From NCBI GenBank assembly GCA_023425865.1, contig JAFABV010000076.1:1-47715 (forward strand): a DNA stretch of 47,715 bases. Direction: 5' to 3'. Below are positions 1 to 9,947 of this stretch, piece by piece. Every line of letters begins with the position of its first letter. The first letter of the stretch is position 1. The stretch is from Bacteroidota bacterium (GTDB taxonomy: Bacteria > Bacteroidota > Bacteroidia > Bacteroidales > Bacteroidaceae). A program made the position numbers and the translations under genes. The notes under the pieces were generated by a model. It searched no databases, was not told the DNA's origin, and saw only the letters and a list, made by a program, of their open reading frames with translations.

Positions 1-2957
1 GTATTAGTGGTACCGTAAAAGATGCCGCGGGCGACCCCATTATCGGCGCGTCTGTGGTGGCCAAGGGTGTCACGGCCAATGCCGTGACCGATATTGATGG
101 CCGTTACTCACTTCAAGTTGCGCCGGGCACGGTGCTGGAGATCAGCTACGTTGGTTTCAAGTCGCAGACCGTCACGGTGAGAAATGGTGTAGGCACGTAT
201 GATGTGACCTTGGTGGAAGACAACCAGTCGCTCAGCGAAGTGGTTGTGGTGGGTTATGGCACACAGAAGAAGGCCAACCTCTCTGGTTCGGTGGCCCAGA
301 TTGACGGTGCCACCTTGGAGAACCGCCCCATCTCTAACGTGTCTTCAGGTTTGCAGGGACTGATGCCGGGTATTACCGTGACCGCCTCCGACGGCGCGCC
401 GGGCATGGACGGCGGTACCATCATGGTGCGTGGTGTGGGTACCTTGAACACCGCTACGCCCTATATCCTGATTGATGGTGTGGAGGCCGGTAACCTGAAC
501 TCTCTTGATCCCGAAGACATAGCCAGCATCTCTGTGCTGAAAGACGCCTCCTCGGCTGCCATCTATGGCTCTAAAGCCTCTAACGGCGTTATCCTCGTTA
601 CCACCAAGCGTGGTCAGAACGGTGCTCCTAAGGTAAGCTACTCAGGCTACTTTGGTATACAGAATGCCACGTCTCTGATGGAGCGGATGAACTCAGCCGA
701 CGCCGCCTATTATTACAACCAAGCCTTGGCGCGCAGCGGTAAGGCCGCGCGATTCAGTGATGAGGCCATCCAGAAGTTCCGCGATGGCTCTGACCCGGTG
801 AATTATCCGAACACCGACTGGTATGACCTGGCTTATAAGACAGCTTTCCAGAATCGCCATAACGTGAGCGTCAACGGTGGCAACGAGTATGTGAAGTATC
901 TCGCTTCGGCAGGATACCTGAAGCAAACCAGTATATTGCCCAATGCAGGACGTGAGCAGTTTAATGCCCGCACCAACCTCGATATGGTTCTCTCAAAGCG
1001 ACTGACAGCACACCTGAACCTCTCGTATATCCAGAATAACTACAAGGATGCAAGTAGCGCTTACTATGGCGGCAGCAGCGACCAGGTGATTCGATTGCTG
1101 AACCGTATCGCTCCGTGGATACCCAACAAGAACGAGGATGGCAGCTATGGTACCGTTTCTGATGGCAACCCCATGGCATGGCTCGACTCGGGTATGTCGG
1201 TAAAGCGCAATAACCGCAACTTTACGGGTATGATTGGTCTTGACTACCAAATCATCAACGACCTGAAACTGACCGTGCAGGGCGCTTACATCGACAACTC
1301 GCAGCGTTACAACTATTTCCAGAAGTTTATCCAGTATAATCCCAACAAGGCTTCTGAGCCCAACTTCCTGGACGTGAGGCATTACGACTGGCACCGCACC
1401 AACTTCGACGCTTTCCTGAACTACGACAAGACAGTGGCCGAGCACAACTTCAAGGTGATGGCCGGTTGGCACACAGAGCGTTATAAATATTTGGAAGATT
1501 ATCTTTACCGTAAAGGCTTCCCCAACAATGAGCTGACCGACATGAATGCCGGAGACGCCTCGACGCAGAAGAACAACGGTTACACCCGTGAACTGACGAT
1601 GGTATCTTATTTCGGACGTTTCAACTACGATTATGCCGGACGTTACCTCTTCGAGGCCAACTTCCGTGCCGATGCCTCTTCGCGTTTTGCCGAAGGACAC
1701 CGCTGGGGTTACTTCCCATCGTTCTCGGCCGCGTGGCGTGTCTCTGAAGAACCTTTTATGGCCGATACCAAGAGCTGGCTCGACAACCTGAAGTTGCGCG
1801 CCTCATGGGGTCAGCTGGGTAATCAGGACGCTTTGAATGACTACTATCCCTGGATGAACACCTACAACCTGGGCGCGACTTATCCGTTTGACGGAACGCT
1901 CACGCCGGGCTACTATCAGAGCAACTATCATCTGGAAACCATCTCATGGGAGAAGTCTACCACCTGGGGCATTGGTCTCGACTTTGGGCTCTTCGGCGGT
2001 CTGACGGGTTCTATCGACTACTATAACCGCAAGACCACGGGCATCATCATGGACGTGGCCGCTCCGGCTGAGTTTGCCCTCGGCGCTTATAAAGACAACA
2101 TCGGCGCCATGCGCAACCAAGGTGTCGAGATCTCGTTGGCTTATGCCAAGCAGCTGAACAAAGACTGGGGCATTAATGTAGGCGCTAACTTTGCTTACAA
2201 CAAAAACAAGATATTAGATCTGGGCGAGGGTACCGAGTACATTAACAGCGGCAACCGCCGCAATGCCGTTGGCCACCAGTACAACAATTTTTACATGTAC
2301 AAGGCCACGGGCAAATTCTTCAATTCGCAGGAAGAGGCTGATGAGTTTACGGCGAAGTATGGTAATCCTTTCGGCCGCAAGTTCATGGCTGGCGATATTA
2401 TCTACGAAGACACCAACAACGACGGCAAGCTGAACTCTGAAGACCGAATCTATACCGACAATACTGATATGCCCGCCATCACCTACAGTCTTAACTTGGG
2501 TGCCAGCTGGAAGAACTTCGACCTCTCTATGGTATGGCAGGGCGTGGCCAAGGTGTCGCACATCTTCGACCGTGAGGTGCTCGGCGAGTTTACTGGTGAC
2601 TCCAGTCACCCGTCGACCATGTGGAAGGACTCTTGGACGGAGGATAACCACAATGCCAAGATGCCGCGCGTGTTTGAGACAGGAACCAGTTCGAGCGACG
2701 TGACCCGCGTGCTTTCTACCTTCTGGTTGTGGAACACTGCCTACTTGCGCCTGAAGACCCTGCAGCTGGGATACACTCTCCCGAAGAGCGTCCTCAACAG
2801 TCTGGGCCTGACCAAGGTGCGTGTGTACTACGCCGGTGAGAACCTGCTCACCATCGACCATTTGCCATTCAGCACCGACCCCGAGGTGACCAGCGACCGC
2901 GGCTCTTCGTTCCCGTTGCTGCGTTCGCATGCCATCGGTGTAAACATCACTTTCTAA
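1..2957 (+). CDS. SusC-type TonB-dependent outer-membrane transporter (5' partial)
   Basis: Outer-membrane beta-barrel that imports glycans or peptides using TonB energy together with a SusD lipoprotein. The reading frame is open from base 3, so the gene starts before the window; the GTG at 54 is internal. The first ~75 residues form the carboxypeptidase-regulatory-like domain typical of SusC (GDPIIGASV, then YVGFKSQ). It is followed by the SEVVVVGYGTQKK segment, the plug (IDGVEAGNLNSL, VLKDASSAAIYGSKASNGV) and a long barrel ending in the terminal Phe of outer-membrane proteins (GVNITF). Signal peptide and TonB box lie outside the window or cannot be resolved. The susD-like gene starts 21 bp downstream. 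Family assignment is secure; the substrate is unknown, since no glycosidase is adjacent on the visible side. Confidence 0.96.
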   Translation, partial: ISGTVKDAAGDPIIGASVVAKGVTANAVTDIDGRYSLQVAPGTVLEISYVGFKSQTVTVRNGVGTYDVTLVEDNQSLSEVVVVGYGTQKKANLSGSVAQIDGATLENRPISNVSSGLQGLMPGITVTASDGAPGMDGGTIMVRGVGTLNTATPYILIDGVEAGNLNSLDPEDIASISVLKDASSAAIYGSKASNGVILVTTKRGQNGAPKVSYSGYFGIQNATSLMERMNSADAAYYYNQALARSGKAARFSDEAIQKFRDGSDPVNYPNTDWYDLAYKTAFQNRHNVSVNGGNEYVKYLASAGYLKQTSILPNAGREQFNARTNLDMVLSKRLTAHLNLSYIQNNYKDASSAYYGGSSDQVIRLLNRIAPWIPNKNEDGSYGTVSDGNPMAWLDSGMSVKRNNRNFTGMIGLDYQIINDLKLTVQGAYIDNSQRYNYFQKFIQYNPNKASEPNFLDVRHYDWHRTNFDAFLNYDKTVAEHNFKVMAGWHTERYKYLEDYLYRKGFPNNELTDMNAGDASTQKNNGYTRELTMVSYFGRFNYDYAGRYLFEANFRADASSRFAEGHRWGYFPSFSAAWRVSEEPFMADTKSWLDNLKLRASWGQLGNQDALNDYYPWMNTYNLGATYPFDGTLTPGYYQSNYHLETISWEKSTTWGIGLDFGLFGGLTGSIDYYNRKTTGIIMDVAAPAEFALGAYKDNIGAMRNQGVEISLAYAKQLNKDWGINVGANFAYNKNKILDLGEGTEYINSGNRRNAVGHQYNNFYMYKATGKFFNSQEEADEFTAKYGNPFGRKFMAGDIIYEDTNNDGKLNSEDRIYTDNTDMPAITYSLNLGASWKNFDLSMVWQGVAKVSHIFDREVLGEFTGDSSHPSTMWKDSWTEDNHNAKMPRVFETGTSSSDVTRVLSTFWLWNTAYLRLKTLQLGYTLPKSVLNSLGLTKVRVYYAGENLLTIDHLPFSTDPEVTSDRGSSFPLLRSHAIGVNITF

Positions 2958-2978
2958 CCGTAAATATCAGCTAAAATT

Positions 2979-4592
2979 ATGAAAACGATAAAAGCATATA
3001 TGATAGCAGGTGTGGCCGCACTGGCGCTCTCGTCCTGCAATGATTTCCTGACCACGGTGCCCAGTGACTCGATGTCGCCTGCCACCACTTGGAAGACCGC
3101 CGACGATGCAAGCAAGTTTGTTGTGGGTGTCTATGACGGTTGGGAAGATGGTTCGGCGTTGTTGTACTGGGATGCCGGCTCCGACTTTGCTTTCAACAAT
3201 TTCCCTTGGGAGGGATTCACCAATATAGGCAATGGTTCGCTCACGCCGTCGGACCCGGGATGGTCGTTCTACGATTTCACGACCATACGTAAGTGTAATA
3301 CCTTCTTGGATAACATCGACAAGTGTGACATCAGTGACGCCGCTTTCAAGAACGACCTCATCGCTCAGGTGAAAGCCATTCGCGCTTATCGCTACTTCCA
3401 GATGTGCTTCCTCTATGGTGGCGTGCCCATCATCAGCAATTACTCCAGTGCCAAGGAGGCGCAGGTGCCTCGTAACACAGAACAGGAGGTGAAGGATTAT
3501 GTCTTTAAGGATTTGGATGAGGCTATTGCCAATATCAGTGCCACCCCGTCGGCTCGCGGACGCATTGCCAAGGGTGCCGCGCTGGCCATCAAGATGCGTG
3601 CTGCCCTCTATTGGGGCGACTATGCCAAAGCTAAGGCTGCGGCTCAGGACATCATCAATCTGGGGCAATATCAACTCGACAGCGATTACGCCAACCTCTT
3701 TACTGTCGCTGGACAGAACTCGAGTGAGATTATTCTGGCCGTGCAGTATATCACTGGCACCAAGTCGCTATATACCGTTGGACAGCTGTATCCTAATGGT
3801 GACGGTGGCTGGTCGTCGGTAGTTCCTACCCAGAACTGTGTGGACAACTATGAGATGAGCAATGGCTTGACCATTACGGAGACGGGTTCGGGTTACGATG
3901 CCAAGCATCCGTTCCACAACCGTGACCCCCGTATGGCGATGACCATCATTTATCCGGGCTCAGACTGGGAAGGCAGAGTGTTCAACACACTTGACGAGAC
4001 GGTGAATGGCAAGAAGAATGCCGATTATCCTACCAATGCCGACAACGCCTCGAAGACAGCGTTGACATGGCGTAAGTATCTGGGTCCGATGAGCCAGTAT
4101 GCTGACATGTGGGATACCGACTGCTGTCCGATAGTGTTCCGTTATGCAGAGGTTCTGTTGACATGGGCTGAGGCGGAGAACGAACTCAACGGTCCGTCGC
4201 AGGCTGTCTACGATAAGATCAATGCCATCCGTGCCCGTGTGGGCATGCCGGCTGTAGACCAGGCTAAATATGGTACCAAGGACAAACTGCGTGAGCTGAT
4301 TCGTCGTGAGCGTGGTGCTGAGTTTGCAGGCGAGGGCTTGCGCCGCGCTGATATTCTGCGCTGGCAGGAGAATGGCAAGATGGTGGCCGAGCGTGTGCTC
4401 AATGGACCATTGAATCAGGTGACAGGTACAATTGACTATACCCAGACCGATCCTACCTTGAGGGCGGTCATCAGTGGCACACGTATGATTGAGGAGCGCA
4501 CCTTCAAAGCCTACAACAGGTATCTGCCCATTCCACAAGGCAATCTCTCTGACAACCCGCAGCTGACGCAGAATCCGGGTTATGCCCAGTAA
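2979..4592 (+). CDS. SusD/RagB-type nutrient-binding lipoprotein
   Basis: Surface lipoprotein that caps the neighbouring SusC barrel and delivers the substrate. The N-terminus is a lipoprotein signal with Cys20 (ALALSSC), followed by a short exported linker. Family marks are the TPR-like RAYRYFQMCFLYGGVPII segment near residue 130 and the C-terminal LIRRERGAEFAGEGLRR(A/W)D stretch. At 537 aa it is of normal length, and the end (NPGYAQ) is the usual one. It lies 21 bp after the susC-like stop, so the two are co-transcribed; a hairpin terminator follows at 4644. Ligand specificity cannot be read from the sequence. Confidence 0.95.
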   Translation: MKTIKAYMIAGVAALALSSCNDFLTTVPSDSMSPATTWKTADDASKFVVGVYDGWEDGSALLYWDAGSDFAFNNFPWEGFTNIGNGSLTPSDPGWSFYDFTTIRKCNTFLDNIDKCDISDAAFKNDLIAQVKAIRAYRYFQMCFLYGGVPIISNYSSAKEAQVPRNTEQEVKDYVFKDLDEAIANISATPSARGRIAKGAALAIKMRAALYWGDYAKAKAAAQDIINLGQYQLDSDYANLFTVAGQNSSEIILAVQYITGTKSLYTVGQLYPNGDGGWSSVVPTQNCVDNYEMSNGLTITETGSGYDAKHPFHNRDPRMAMTIIYPGSDWEGRVFNTLDETVNGKKNADYPTNADNASKTALTWRKYLGPMSQYADMWDTDCCPIVFRYAEVLLTWAEAENELNGPSQAVYDKINAIRARVGMPAVDQAKYGTKDKLRELIRRERGAEFAGEGLRRADILRWQENGKMVAERVLNGPLNQVTGTIDYTQTDPTLRAVISGTRMIEERTFKAYNRYLPIPQGNLSDNPQLTQNPGYAQ

Positions 4593-4643
4593 GAAGCGTT
4601 GAGCAACACATGCTAAGGTAGCAGTCTACCTGTTTTTCTACTC

Positions 4644-4678
4644 CCCGGGTATTACAGTTTGTAGTACTCGGGTGTTTT
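4644..4678 (+). terminator. Terminator of the susCD-like operon
   Basis: A 12-bp stem (CCCGGGTATTAC paired with GTAGTACTCGGG, two G-T wobbles) with a 5-nt loop is followed by TGTTTTG, 52 bp after the susD-like stop. The rest of the 4593-4828 gap shows no gene. Confidence 0.7.
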
Positions 4679-4828
4679 GTGCAGGGGGGAGCGTCGGGAG
4701 GGGCCTTAGAGGCAGGACACGGCATAACGGGCACGAGAGGGTAGTGTCAAGACGGGCTACCCCCTACGCGCAGACCACGCCCCCCTCTCCTCCGGGCGAT
4801 GCTGTCTGTTGAAGAAGATGGGCGTTGG

Positions 4829-6907
4829 TCAGCCTAAGGGCTTCTGGCTCTTGGGATATTGGATGCGGGTGTGGTAGATGGCCTTCAACCGCTCGGTGAG
4901 CACAAGTTTCGCGACCTGTATGTCGTGGAAGGTAATTCTACAGTCTTTGAAGAATCCGTTGGCCACCTGCTGGTCTATGAGCGTTTCCACCAGTTTGCTG
5001 ATATTTTCCTCAGTATATTCAGTCAGCGAGTGCGAGGCGGCCTCGCAGGTGTCTGCCATCATCAGGATGGCTTGCTCACGGGTCCAGGGGTTGGGGCCGG
5101 GGTAGGTAAACAATTCTTTATCCACGATTTCATGGGGGTGCTCGTTCTGGTACTTGATGTAAAAATACTTGGCCACTCCCCTGCCATGGTGGGTAACGAT
5201 AAAGTCGCGAATCATAACGGGCAGTCCCGCCTCTTCAGCCAGTTTTACGCCATTGGCCACGTGAGCGATGATGACTTGTGCGCTTTCTTTATCGGTGAGG
5301 CTGTCGTGCGGGTTGTTGCCCCCCTGCCGGTTTTCGGTGAAATAAGCGGGGTTGATGCTCTTTCCAATGTCGTGATAGAGGGCGCCGGTACGCACCAGCG
5401 TGCTGTTGGCGCCAATGCGGTTGGCAATCTCAGAGGCGAGGTTGCCCACTGTGATAGAATGCTGGAAGGTGCCTGGAGCCACCTCGCTGAGGTTGCGAAG
5501 CAGTCCCTTGTTGGTGTTGGACAGTTCGATGAGGGTGATGGTCGAGGTGAATCCGAATGCCTTTTCCACCAGATACATCAGCGGGTAGGCCAAGAGCAGC
5601 AGTACGCCGTTGATGAGGAAATGATAGTTCATGCTCGACACGAATACAAACTCGTCGCCGCTTTCCATGAGTTTGAGTGTCAGGTAGGTGAGACAGGTGG
5701 AGATGAATACCAGCAATGCCGTCTTAAACACCTGTGCACGTGAGGTCATCTCACGGAGCGAATAGATGGTCACCAGGCCGGATACGGTCTGTATGACGAT
5801 AAAGTCAAACTGGAACCTCAGCACGGCGGCACAGATGAGCACCATGATCAAGTGGGTGTAGAATGCGGTGCGGGAGTCCATAAACACGCGCACAAACATG
5901 GGTACAAAGGCAAACGGAAGTACGTAAACACTGAAGTTGAAATAGCTGTGCTCCATCATCAGCGATACCAGGATGGGGAAAATGGTGATGAATACGTACA
6001 GCATGGCAATGCTACGGGGCTTCTCAAAATAATCCTTGCGGAACAACACCAAATAGGTGGTGAACAGCAATATGAGGATGAATACGTAGCAAGCGTTTCC
6101 GATGAGGCTGGAGGTGAGCTTGGGTTCGGAGACATGCCTTCGCTGAATCTCTTTCTGCATGGAGTTGAGAACGCGATAGTTATACTCGTTTACGAGGTCT
6201 CCTTGTCCAATGACTTTCTGTCCGGCCATCACCATGCCATTGGCAGGCGATATTCCGCTCAGCAGGTCATTGCGTGCAGACTCGGTCTTCTCCTTGTCGT
6301 AGATGAGGTTGGGGGCAATGTAATTGTTCAGGTCCAGATGCTGCAATATGGCTCGTTCTGGTGCCAGAGACTCGTCGTTGATCAGCTGCTGGTAGGCGGT
6401 GAGGGTAGAGTAGATGCAGCCAATCTGTATGCTTTCGGCGTTTTTGCCGAAGATGACACGCACCAAGTTGGTGGTGTCGCGGTTTAAGCTATTGTAATTG
6501 GGTGTCTCCATGATACCCGCGTGGTAGAGCCGGTGTAGTCGGTCGACGATAATGTCTACCATTTGCGCGGACAGATTTACGCCTTCCATGACCAGCGTTT
6601 GTTTGAATTTGCTGATTTCCTCGGTTTCTACAGAACTGTCATAGTTGTAGTAAGGCTGAAAATACTTAAGCAGGGAATCTTTTTCCTTGGTCAGCGCTTC
6701 ATCGGTTTTATAGATGGGGAAATCGTATTTGGCAATAATGGTGCCATAGTGCCAAGGCTCGCCAATTTCAAATTCAAATTGCTTGACTTCATTGCTTGGC
6801 ATGGCCCACACGATGAGCACGGTGCTGAGCAGTATCAGGCCCAGCCTGATAGCTTGGTTTCGCCAATAGTGCTTCGTGTCTTCATATAATTGTTTGATGC
6901 TACTCAT
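4829..6907 (-). CDS. 7TM-HD (PgpH-like) HDIG-domain phosphohydrolase
   Basis: Integral membrane metal-dependent phosphohydrolase. In Firmicutes the PgpH family hydrolyses cyclic di-AMP; the substrate here is inferred only by family. From ATG 6907 the 692-aa protein has an N-terminal TM helix (LGLILLSTVLIVWAM), a ~250-residue periplasmic 7TMR-HDED-like domain, about seven TM helices, and a C-terminal HD domain with HSITVGNLA, the HDIGK core at His512-Asp513, VTHHG and ADTCEAA. I chose ATG 6907 because the 45 extra codons upstream have no family-like sequence and overlap the gltX promoter area. It is divergent from gltX. Confident as HDIG family, moderate for c-di-AMP. Confidence 0.9.
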   Translation of the reverse strand: MSSIKQLYEDTKHYWRNQAIRLGLILLSTVLIVWAMPSNEVKQFEFEIGEPWHYGTIIAKYDFPIYKTDEALTKEKDSLLKYFQPYYNYDSSVETEEISKFKQTLVMEGVNLSAQMVDIIVDRLHRLYHAGIMETPNYNSLNRDTTNLVRVIFGKNAESIQIGCIYSTLTAYQQLINDESLAPERAILQHLDLNNYIAPNLIYDKEKTESARNDLLSGISPANGMVMAGQKVIGQGDLVNEYNYRVLNSMQKEIQRRHVSEPKLTSSLIGNACYVFILILLFTTYLVLFRKDYFEKPRSIAMLYVFITIFPILVSLMMEHSYFNFSVYVLPFAFVPMFVRVFMDSRTAFYTHLIMVLICAAVLRFQFDFIVIQTVSGLVTIYSLREMTSRAQVFKTALLVFISTCLTYLTLKLMESGDEFVFVSSMNYHFLINGVLLLLAYPLMYLVEKAFGFTSTITLIELSNTNKGLLRNLSEVAPGTFQHSITVGNLASEIANRIGANSTLVRTGALYHDIGKSINPAYFTENRQGGNNPHDSLTDKESAQVIIAHVANGVKLAEEAGLPVMIRDFIVTHHGRGVAKYFYIKYQNEHPHEIVDKELFTYPGPNPWTREQAILMMADTCEAASHSLTEYTEENISKLVETLIDQQVANGFFKDCRITFHDIQVAKLVLTERLKAIYHTRIQYPKSQKPLG

Positions 6908-6960
6908 TATTTTATCGCTTATCTCTTGATTACCTTGCGAAAATACTAAAAAAAACACGG

Positions 6961-6987
6961 TTGGGCGGAAAAAAAACATTAATTTTG
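6961..6987 (+). promoter_or_regulatory. Promoter of gltX
   Basis: TAATTTTG at 6980-6987 matches the Bacteroidota -7 element TAnnTTTG. TTGG at 6961 is a weak -33 candidate with a short 15-bp spacer. It lies 21 bp before the gltX ATG. Confidence 0.5.
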
Positions 6988-7008
6988 CACAAATTAAGTA
7001 GATTAAGC

Positions 7009-8541
7009 ATGTCAGAAAGAAAAGTGAGGGTGCGTTTTGCACCCAGTCCTACAGGTGCCCTGCATATTGGTGGGGTACGCACCGCCCTTTTTAATTATCT
7101 CTTTGCCCGTCAGCATGATGGCGAGATGGTGTTCCGTATAGAGGATACCGACTCGACGCGTTTTGTGCCGGGCGCTGAAGAATATATCTTGGAATCATTC
7201 AGGTGGTTGGGTATCAAGTTTGACGAAGGCGTGAGCTTCGGAGGCCATCATGGTCCTTACCGTCAGAGCGAGCGTCGCGAGATCTACAAGGAGTACGTAA
7301 GTCAGTTGCTCGACGAGGGCAAGGCCTACTATGCCTTTGATACACCCGAGGAACTGGAGCGAAAGCGTTCGGAAGTGGCCAATTTCCAATATGATGCCAC
7401 TACGCGTATGCAGATGCGCAATTCGCTGACCATGGACCGCACGGAGTGGGAGCAACTCATCGGTGATGGGGCGCAGTATACTGTGCGGTTTAAGGTGGAA
7501 CCCGGACGGGAGATCCTCATTAACGACATGATTCGTGGTGAGGTGCGTGTCAAGAGCGATATTCTCGACGACAAGGTACTCTACAAGAGTGCCGACGAAC
7601 TGCCTACCTATCATCTGGCTAATATCGTGGACGACCATCTCATGGAAATCTCTCATGTTATTCGTGGTGAGGAGTGGTTGCCCAGTGCGCCTCTGCATGT
7701 ATTGCTCTATGAGGCATTTGGCTGGCAGGACACGATGCCGAGCTTTGCCCACTTGCCCCTGCTGCTTAAGCCAGAGGGCAAGGGGAAGTTGTCGAAGCGC
7801 GATGGCGACCGTTTAGGTTTTCCCGTATTCCCGCTTGAGTGGCATGATCCCGCCACGGGCGAGGTGAGTTCGGGCTTTCGTGAGAGTGGCTATTTCCCAG
7901 AGGCCGTGGTGAACTTTTTGGCCCTGTTGGGTTGGAATCCAGGTACAGAGCAAGAGATGTTCAGTCTCGACGAACTGGTGGAGGCTTTTGATATCACCAA
8001 GTGTTCGAAGAGCGGAGCGAAGTTTGACTACCAGAAGGGAATATGGTTTAACCATGAGTATATTCTGCGCAAGAGCGATGATGATATTGCCATGCTGTTT
8101 GCCCCGATTGTGGCCAACAATGGTGTGGATGAGAGTTTTGAGCGTGTGAAGTTGGTGGTGCACATGATGAAGGACCGTGTAGACTTTGTCAAGGAGTTGT
8201 GGCCCCTGTGCTCATTCTTCTTCATTGCGCCTACAGAGTATGATGAGAAAACCGTGAAGAAGCGCTGGAAGGCCGACTCTCCTCAGCAGATGACGGAGTT
8301 GGCGGAGGTGCTCAGAGGCATTACCGATTTCTCCATCGAGGGACAGGAACCCATCGTCAGGGCCTGGGTGGAAGACAAAGGATATAAGTTAGGTGATGTG
8401 ATGAACGCTTTCCGTTTGGCACTTGTCGGTATTGGCAAGGGCCCGGGGATGTTTGATATCTCAGCCTTCTTGGGTAAAGAAGAGACCCTGCGTCGTCTGG
8501 AGAAGGCCATTAAAGTGCTGCCTGCTCCTGTGGCAGAATAA
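7009..8541 (+). CDS. gltX: Glutamyl-tRNA synthetase
   Basis: Cytoplasmic class I aminoacyl-tRNA synthetase that charges tRNA-Glu. The signature HIGG sits at residues 19-22 (SPTGALHIGG) and KLSKR at 260-264. The stretch IRGEEWLPSAPLHVLLYEA is typical of the discriminating Rossmann fold, and the C-terminal anticodon-binding half is complete. The start is ATG 7009 (MSERKVRVRF); an upstream GTG at 6961 would place the -7 promoter element inside the gene. The length, 510 aa, is normal for Bacteroidota. waaA follows after 23 bp, so the two probably share a transcript. Confidence 0.97.
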   Translation: MSERKVRVRFAPSPTGALHIGGVRTALFNYLFARQHDGEMVFRIEDTDSTRFVPGAEEYILESFRWLGIKFDEGVSFGGHHGPYRQSERREIYKEYVSQLLDEGKAYYAFDTPEELERKRSEVANFQYDATTRMQMRNSLTMDRTEWEQLIGDGAQYTVRFKVEPGREILINDMIRGEVRVKSDILDDKVLYKSADELPTYHLANIVDDHLMEISHVIRGEEWLPSAPLHVLLYEAFGWQDTMPSFAHLPLLLKPEGKGKLSKRDGDRLGFPVFPLEWHDPATGEVSSGFRESGYFPEAVVNFLALLGWNPGTEQEMFSLDELVEAFDITKCSKSGAKFDYQKGIWFNHEYILRKSDDDIAMLFAPIVANNGVDESFERVKLVVHMMKDRVDFVKELWPLCSFFFIAPTEYDEKTVKKRWKADSPQQMTELAEVLRGITDFSIEGQEPIVRAWVEDKGYKLGDVMNAFRLALVGIGKGPGMFDISAFLGKEETLRRLEKAIKVLPAPVAE

Positions 8542-8564
8542 TTATCAACCAACCATAAAGAGGA

Positions 8565-9806
8565 ATGTCATATTCTTATGTGTATAACGTGGCTATTGCC
8601 CTCTACACCATTGGTGTATGGGTGGCGAGCCTGTTTAGCCGAAAGGTGAAGAAGATGTGGCAGGGTGAGCGTGATGCCTACCGTATCTTGGAAGAACAAG
8701 TAGATGCAGAGGCCAAATACATCTGGTTTCACGCTGCCTCCTTAGGTGAGTTTGAACAGGGGCGCCCACTCATGGAGGAGATTCGTCGCAGTCATCCCGA
8801 ATACAAGATACTGCTCACGTTCTTTTCGCCGTCGGGATATGAGGTCCGCAAGAACTACGAGGGGGCAGACATTATCTGCTATCTCCCATTAGACACGATA
8901 CGCAACGCACGTCGCTTCTTGCGCACGGTACGTCCGGTGATGGCTTTCTTCATCAAGTATGAGTTTTGGTTCAACTATCTCCACATCCTCAAGCATCGTG
9001 GGGTGCCGACGTATAGTGTGTCGAGCATTTTCCGCCCCAACCAGGTGTTCTTCCGCTGGTATGGTCGCCGATATGCTCGTGTGCTGACCTGCTTCACCCA
9101 TTTCTTTGTACAGAATGAGGAGAGTAGGCAACTGCTCAATAGTATTGGAATACAAGGGGTGACGATTACTGGAGATACGCGTTTTGATAGGGTGTTGCAA
9201 ATCAAGGAGGTCAGCAAACAGTTGCCTTTGGTGGCAGATTTCGTTGGTAATGACCACCCCAAGGTGTTTGTGGCAGGGTCGTCATGGCCGCCCGACGAGG
9301 ATATTTTCATTCCTTATTTCAACCGGCATAAGGACTGGAAACTCATTATCGCACCTCATGTGATAGGTGAAGATCATCTCAAAGACATCATCGCAAAGGT
9401 GAAGGGTAAGGTGGTGCGCTACACAGAGGCCACGAAGGCTGAGCTTGAGGATGCCGACTGCCTCATTATCGATTGTTTCGGATTGCTGTCGAGCATCTAC
9501 CATTATGGCACGGTATCGTATGTGGGCGGAGGCTTCGGTGTAGGCATACACAATGTGTTGGAGGCTGCCGTGTGGGATATCCCCGTGGTTTTTGGCCCCA
9601 ATAATTCGCATTTTCAGGAAGCGCAGGGCTTGATAGGTGCCCAGGGCGGTTTCGAGATTTCGTCTTCCACAGACTTTGACGCGCTCATGCAGCGTTTCGA
9701 TAAGGAGGCTGAATTTCTGAAAGCAAGCGGCGAGGAGGCTGGTAAGTATGTGCAAAGTCGCGCAGGTGCCACCGCGAAAGTGATGCAGGGCGTTGCTCAT
9801 CTATAA
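8565..9806 (+). CDS. waaA: 3-deoxy-D-manno-octulosonic acid (Kdo) transferase
   Basis: Transfers Kdo from CMP-Kdo to lipid A precursor at the cytoplasmic face of the inner membrane (LPS core synthesis). Visible marks: an N-terminal membrane anchor (IALYTIGVWVASLF), the ASLGEFEQGRPL motif with the conserved catalytic Glu62, FFIKYEFWFNYL, SSIFRPNQ, GDTRFDRV, and the C-terminal nucleotide-sugar site YVGGGFGVGIHNVLEAAV...PVVFGPNN. 413 aa is the family length. It follows gltX by 23 bp and ends just before a very strong hairpin terminator. Confidence 0.95.
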   Translation: MSYSYVYNVAIALYTIGVWVASLFSRKVKKMWQGERDAYRILEEQVDAEAKYIWFHAASLGEFEQGRPLMEEIRRSHPEYKILLTFFSPSGYEVRKNYEGADIICYLPLDTIRNARRFLRTVRPVMAFFIKYEFWFNYLHILKHRGVPTYSVSSIFRPNQVFFRWYGRRYARVLTCFTHFFVQNEESRQLLNSIGIQGVTITGDTRFDRVLQIKEVSKQLPLVADFVGNDHPKVFVAGSSWPPDEDIFIPYFNRHKDWKLIIAPHVIGEDHLKDIIAKVKGKVVRYTEATKAELEDADCLIIDCFGLLSSIYHYGTVSYVGGGFGVGIHNVLEAAVWDIPVVFGPNNSHFQEAQGLIGAQGGFEISSSTDFDALMQRFDKEAEFLKASGEEAGKYVQSRAGATAKVMQGVAHL

Positions 9807-9818
9807 GTCTTATTCTGC

Positions 9819-9865
9819 AAGAACGACAAGAGGCGAACCTACCCGGTTCGCCTCTTGTCGTTCTT
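9819..9865 (+). terminator. Bidirectional terminator between waaA and the PLP enzyme gene
   Basis: A perfect 21-bp inverted repeat (AAGAACGACAAGAGGCGAACC and its complement) with a 5-nt loop. A-rich and T-rich ends make it usable from either strand; it lies between two convergent genes. Confidence 0.85.
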
Positions 9866-9947
9866 ATGTATTCATGTCATGGCCGCTACTCAGAAATATG
9901 TCGGGCCGTATTCGTTGGCGAGGCCATGTACATCGCTGCTGTGGGCA

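Noticed and set aside
4859..5743. 294-codon plus-strand frame opposite the HD phosphohydrolase
   Set aside because: The minus-strand protein has full domain structure, HDIGK and family length; the plus frame has none.
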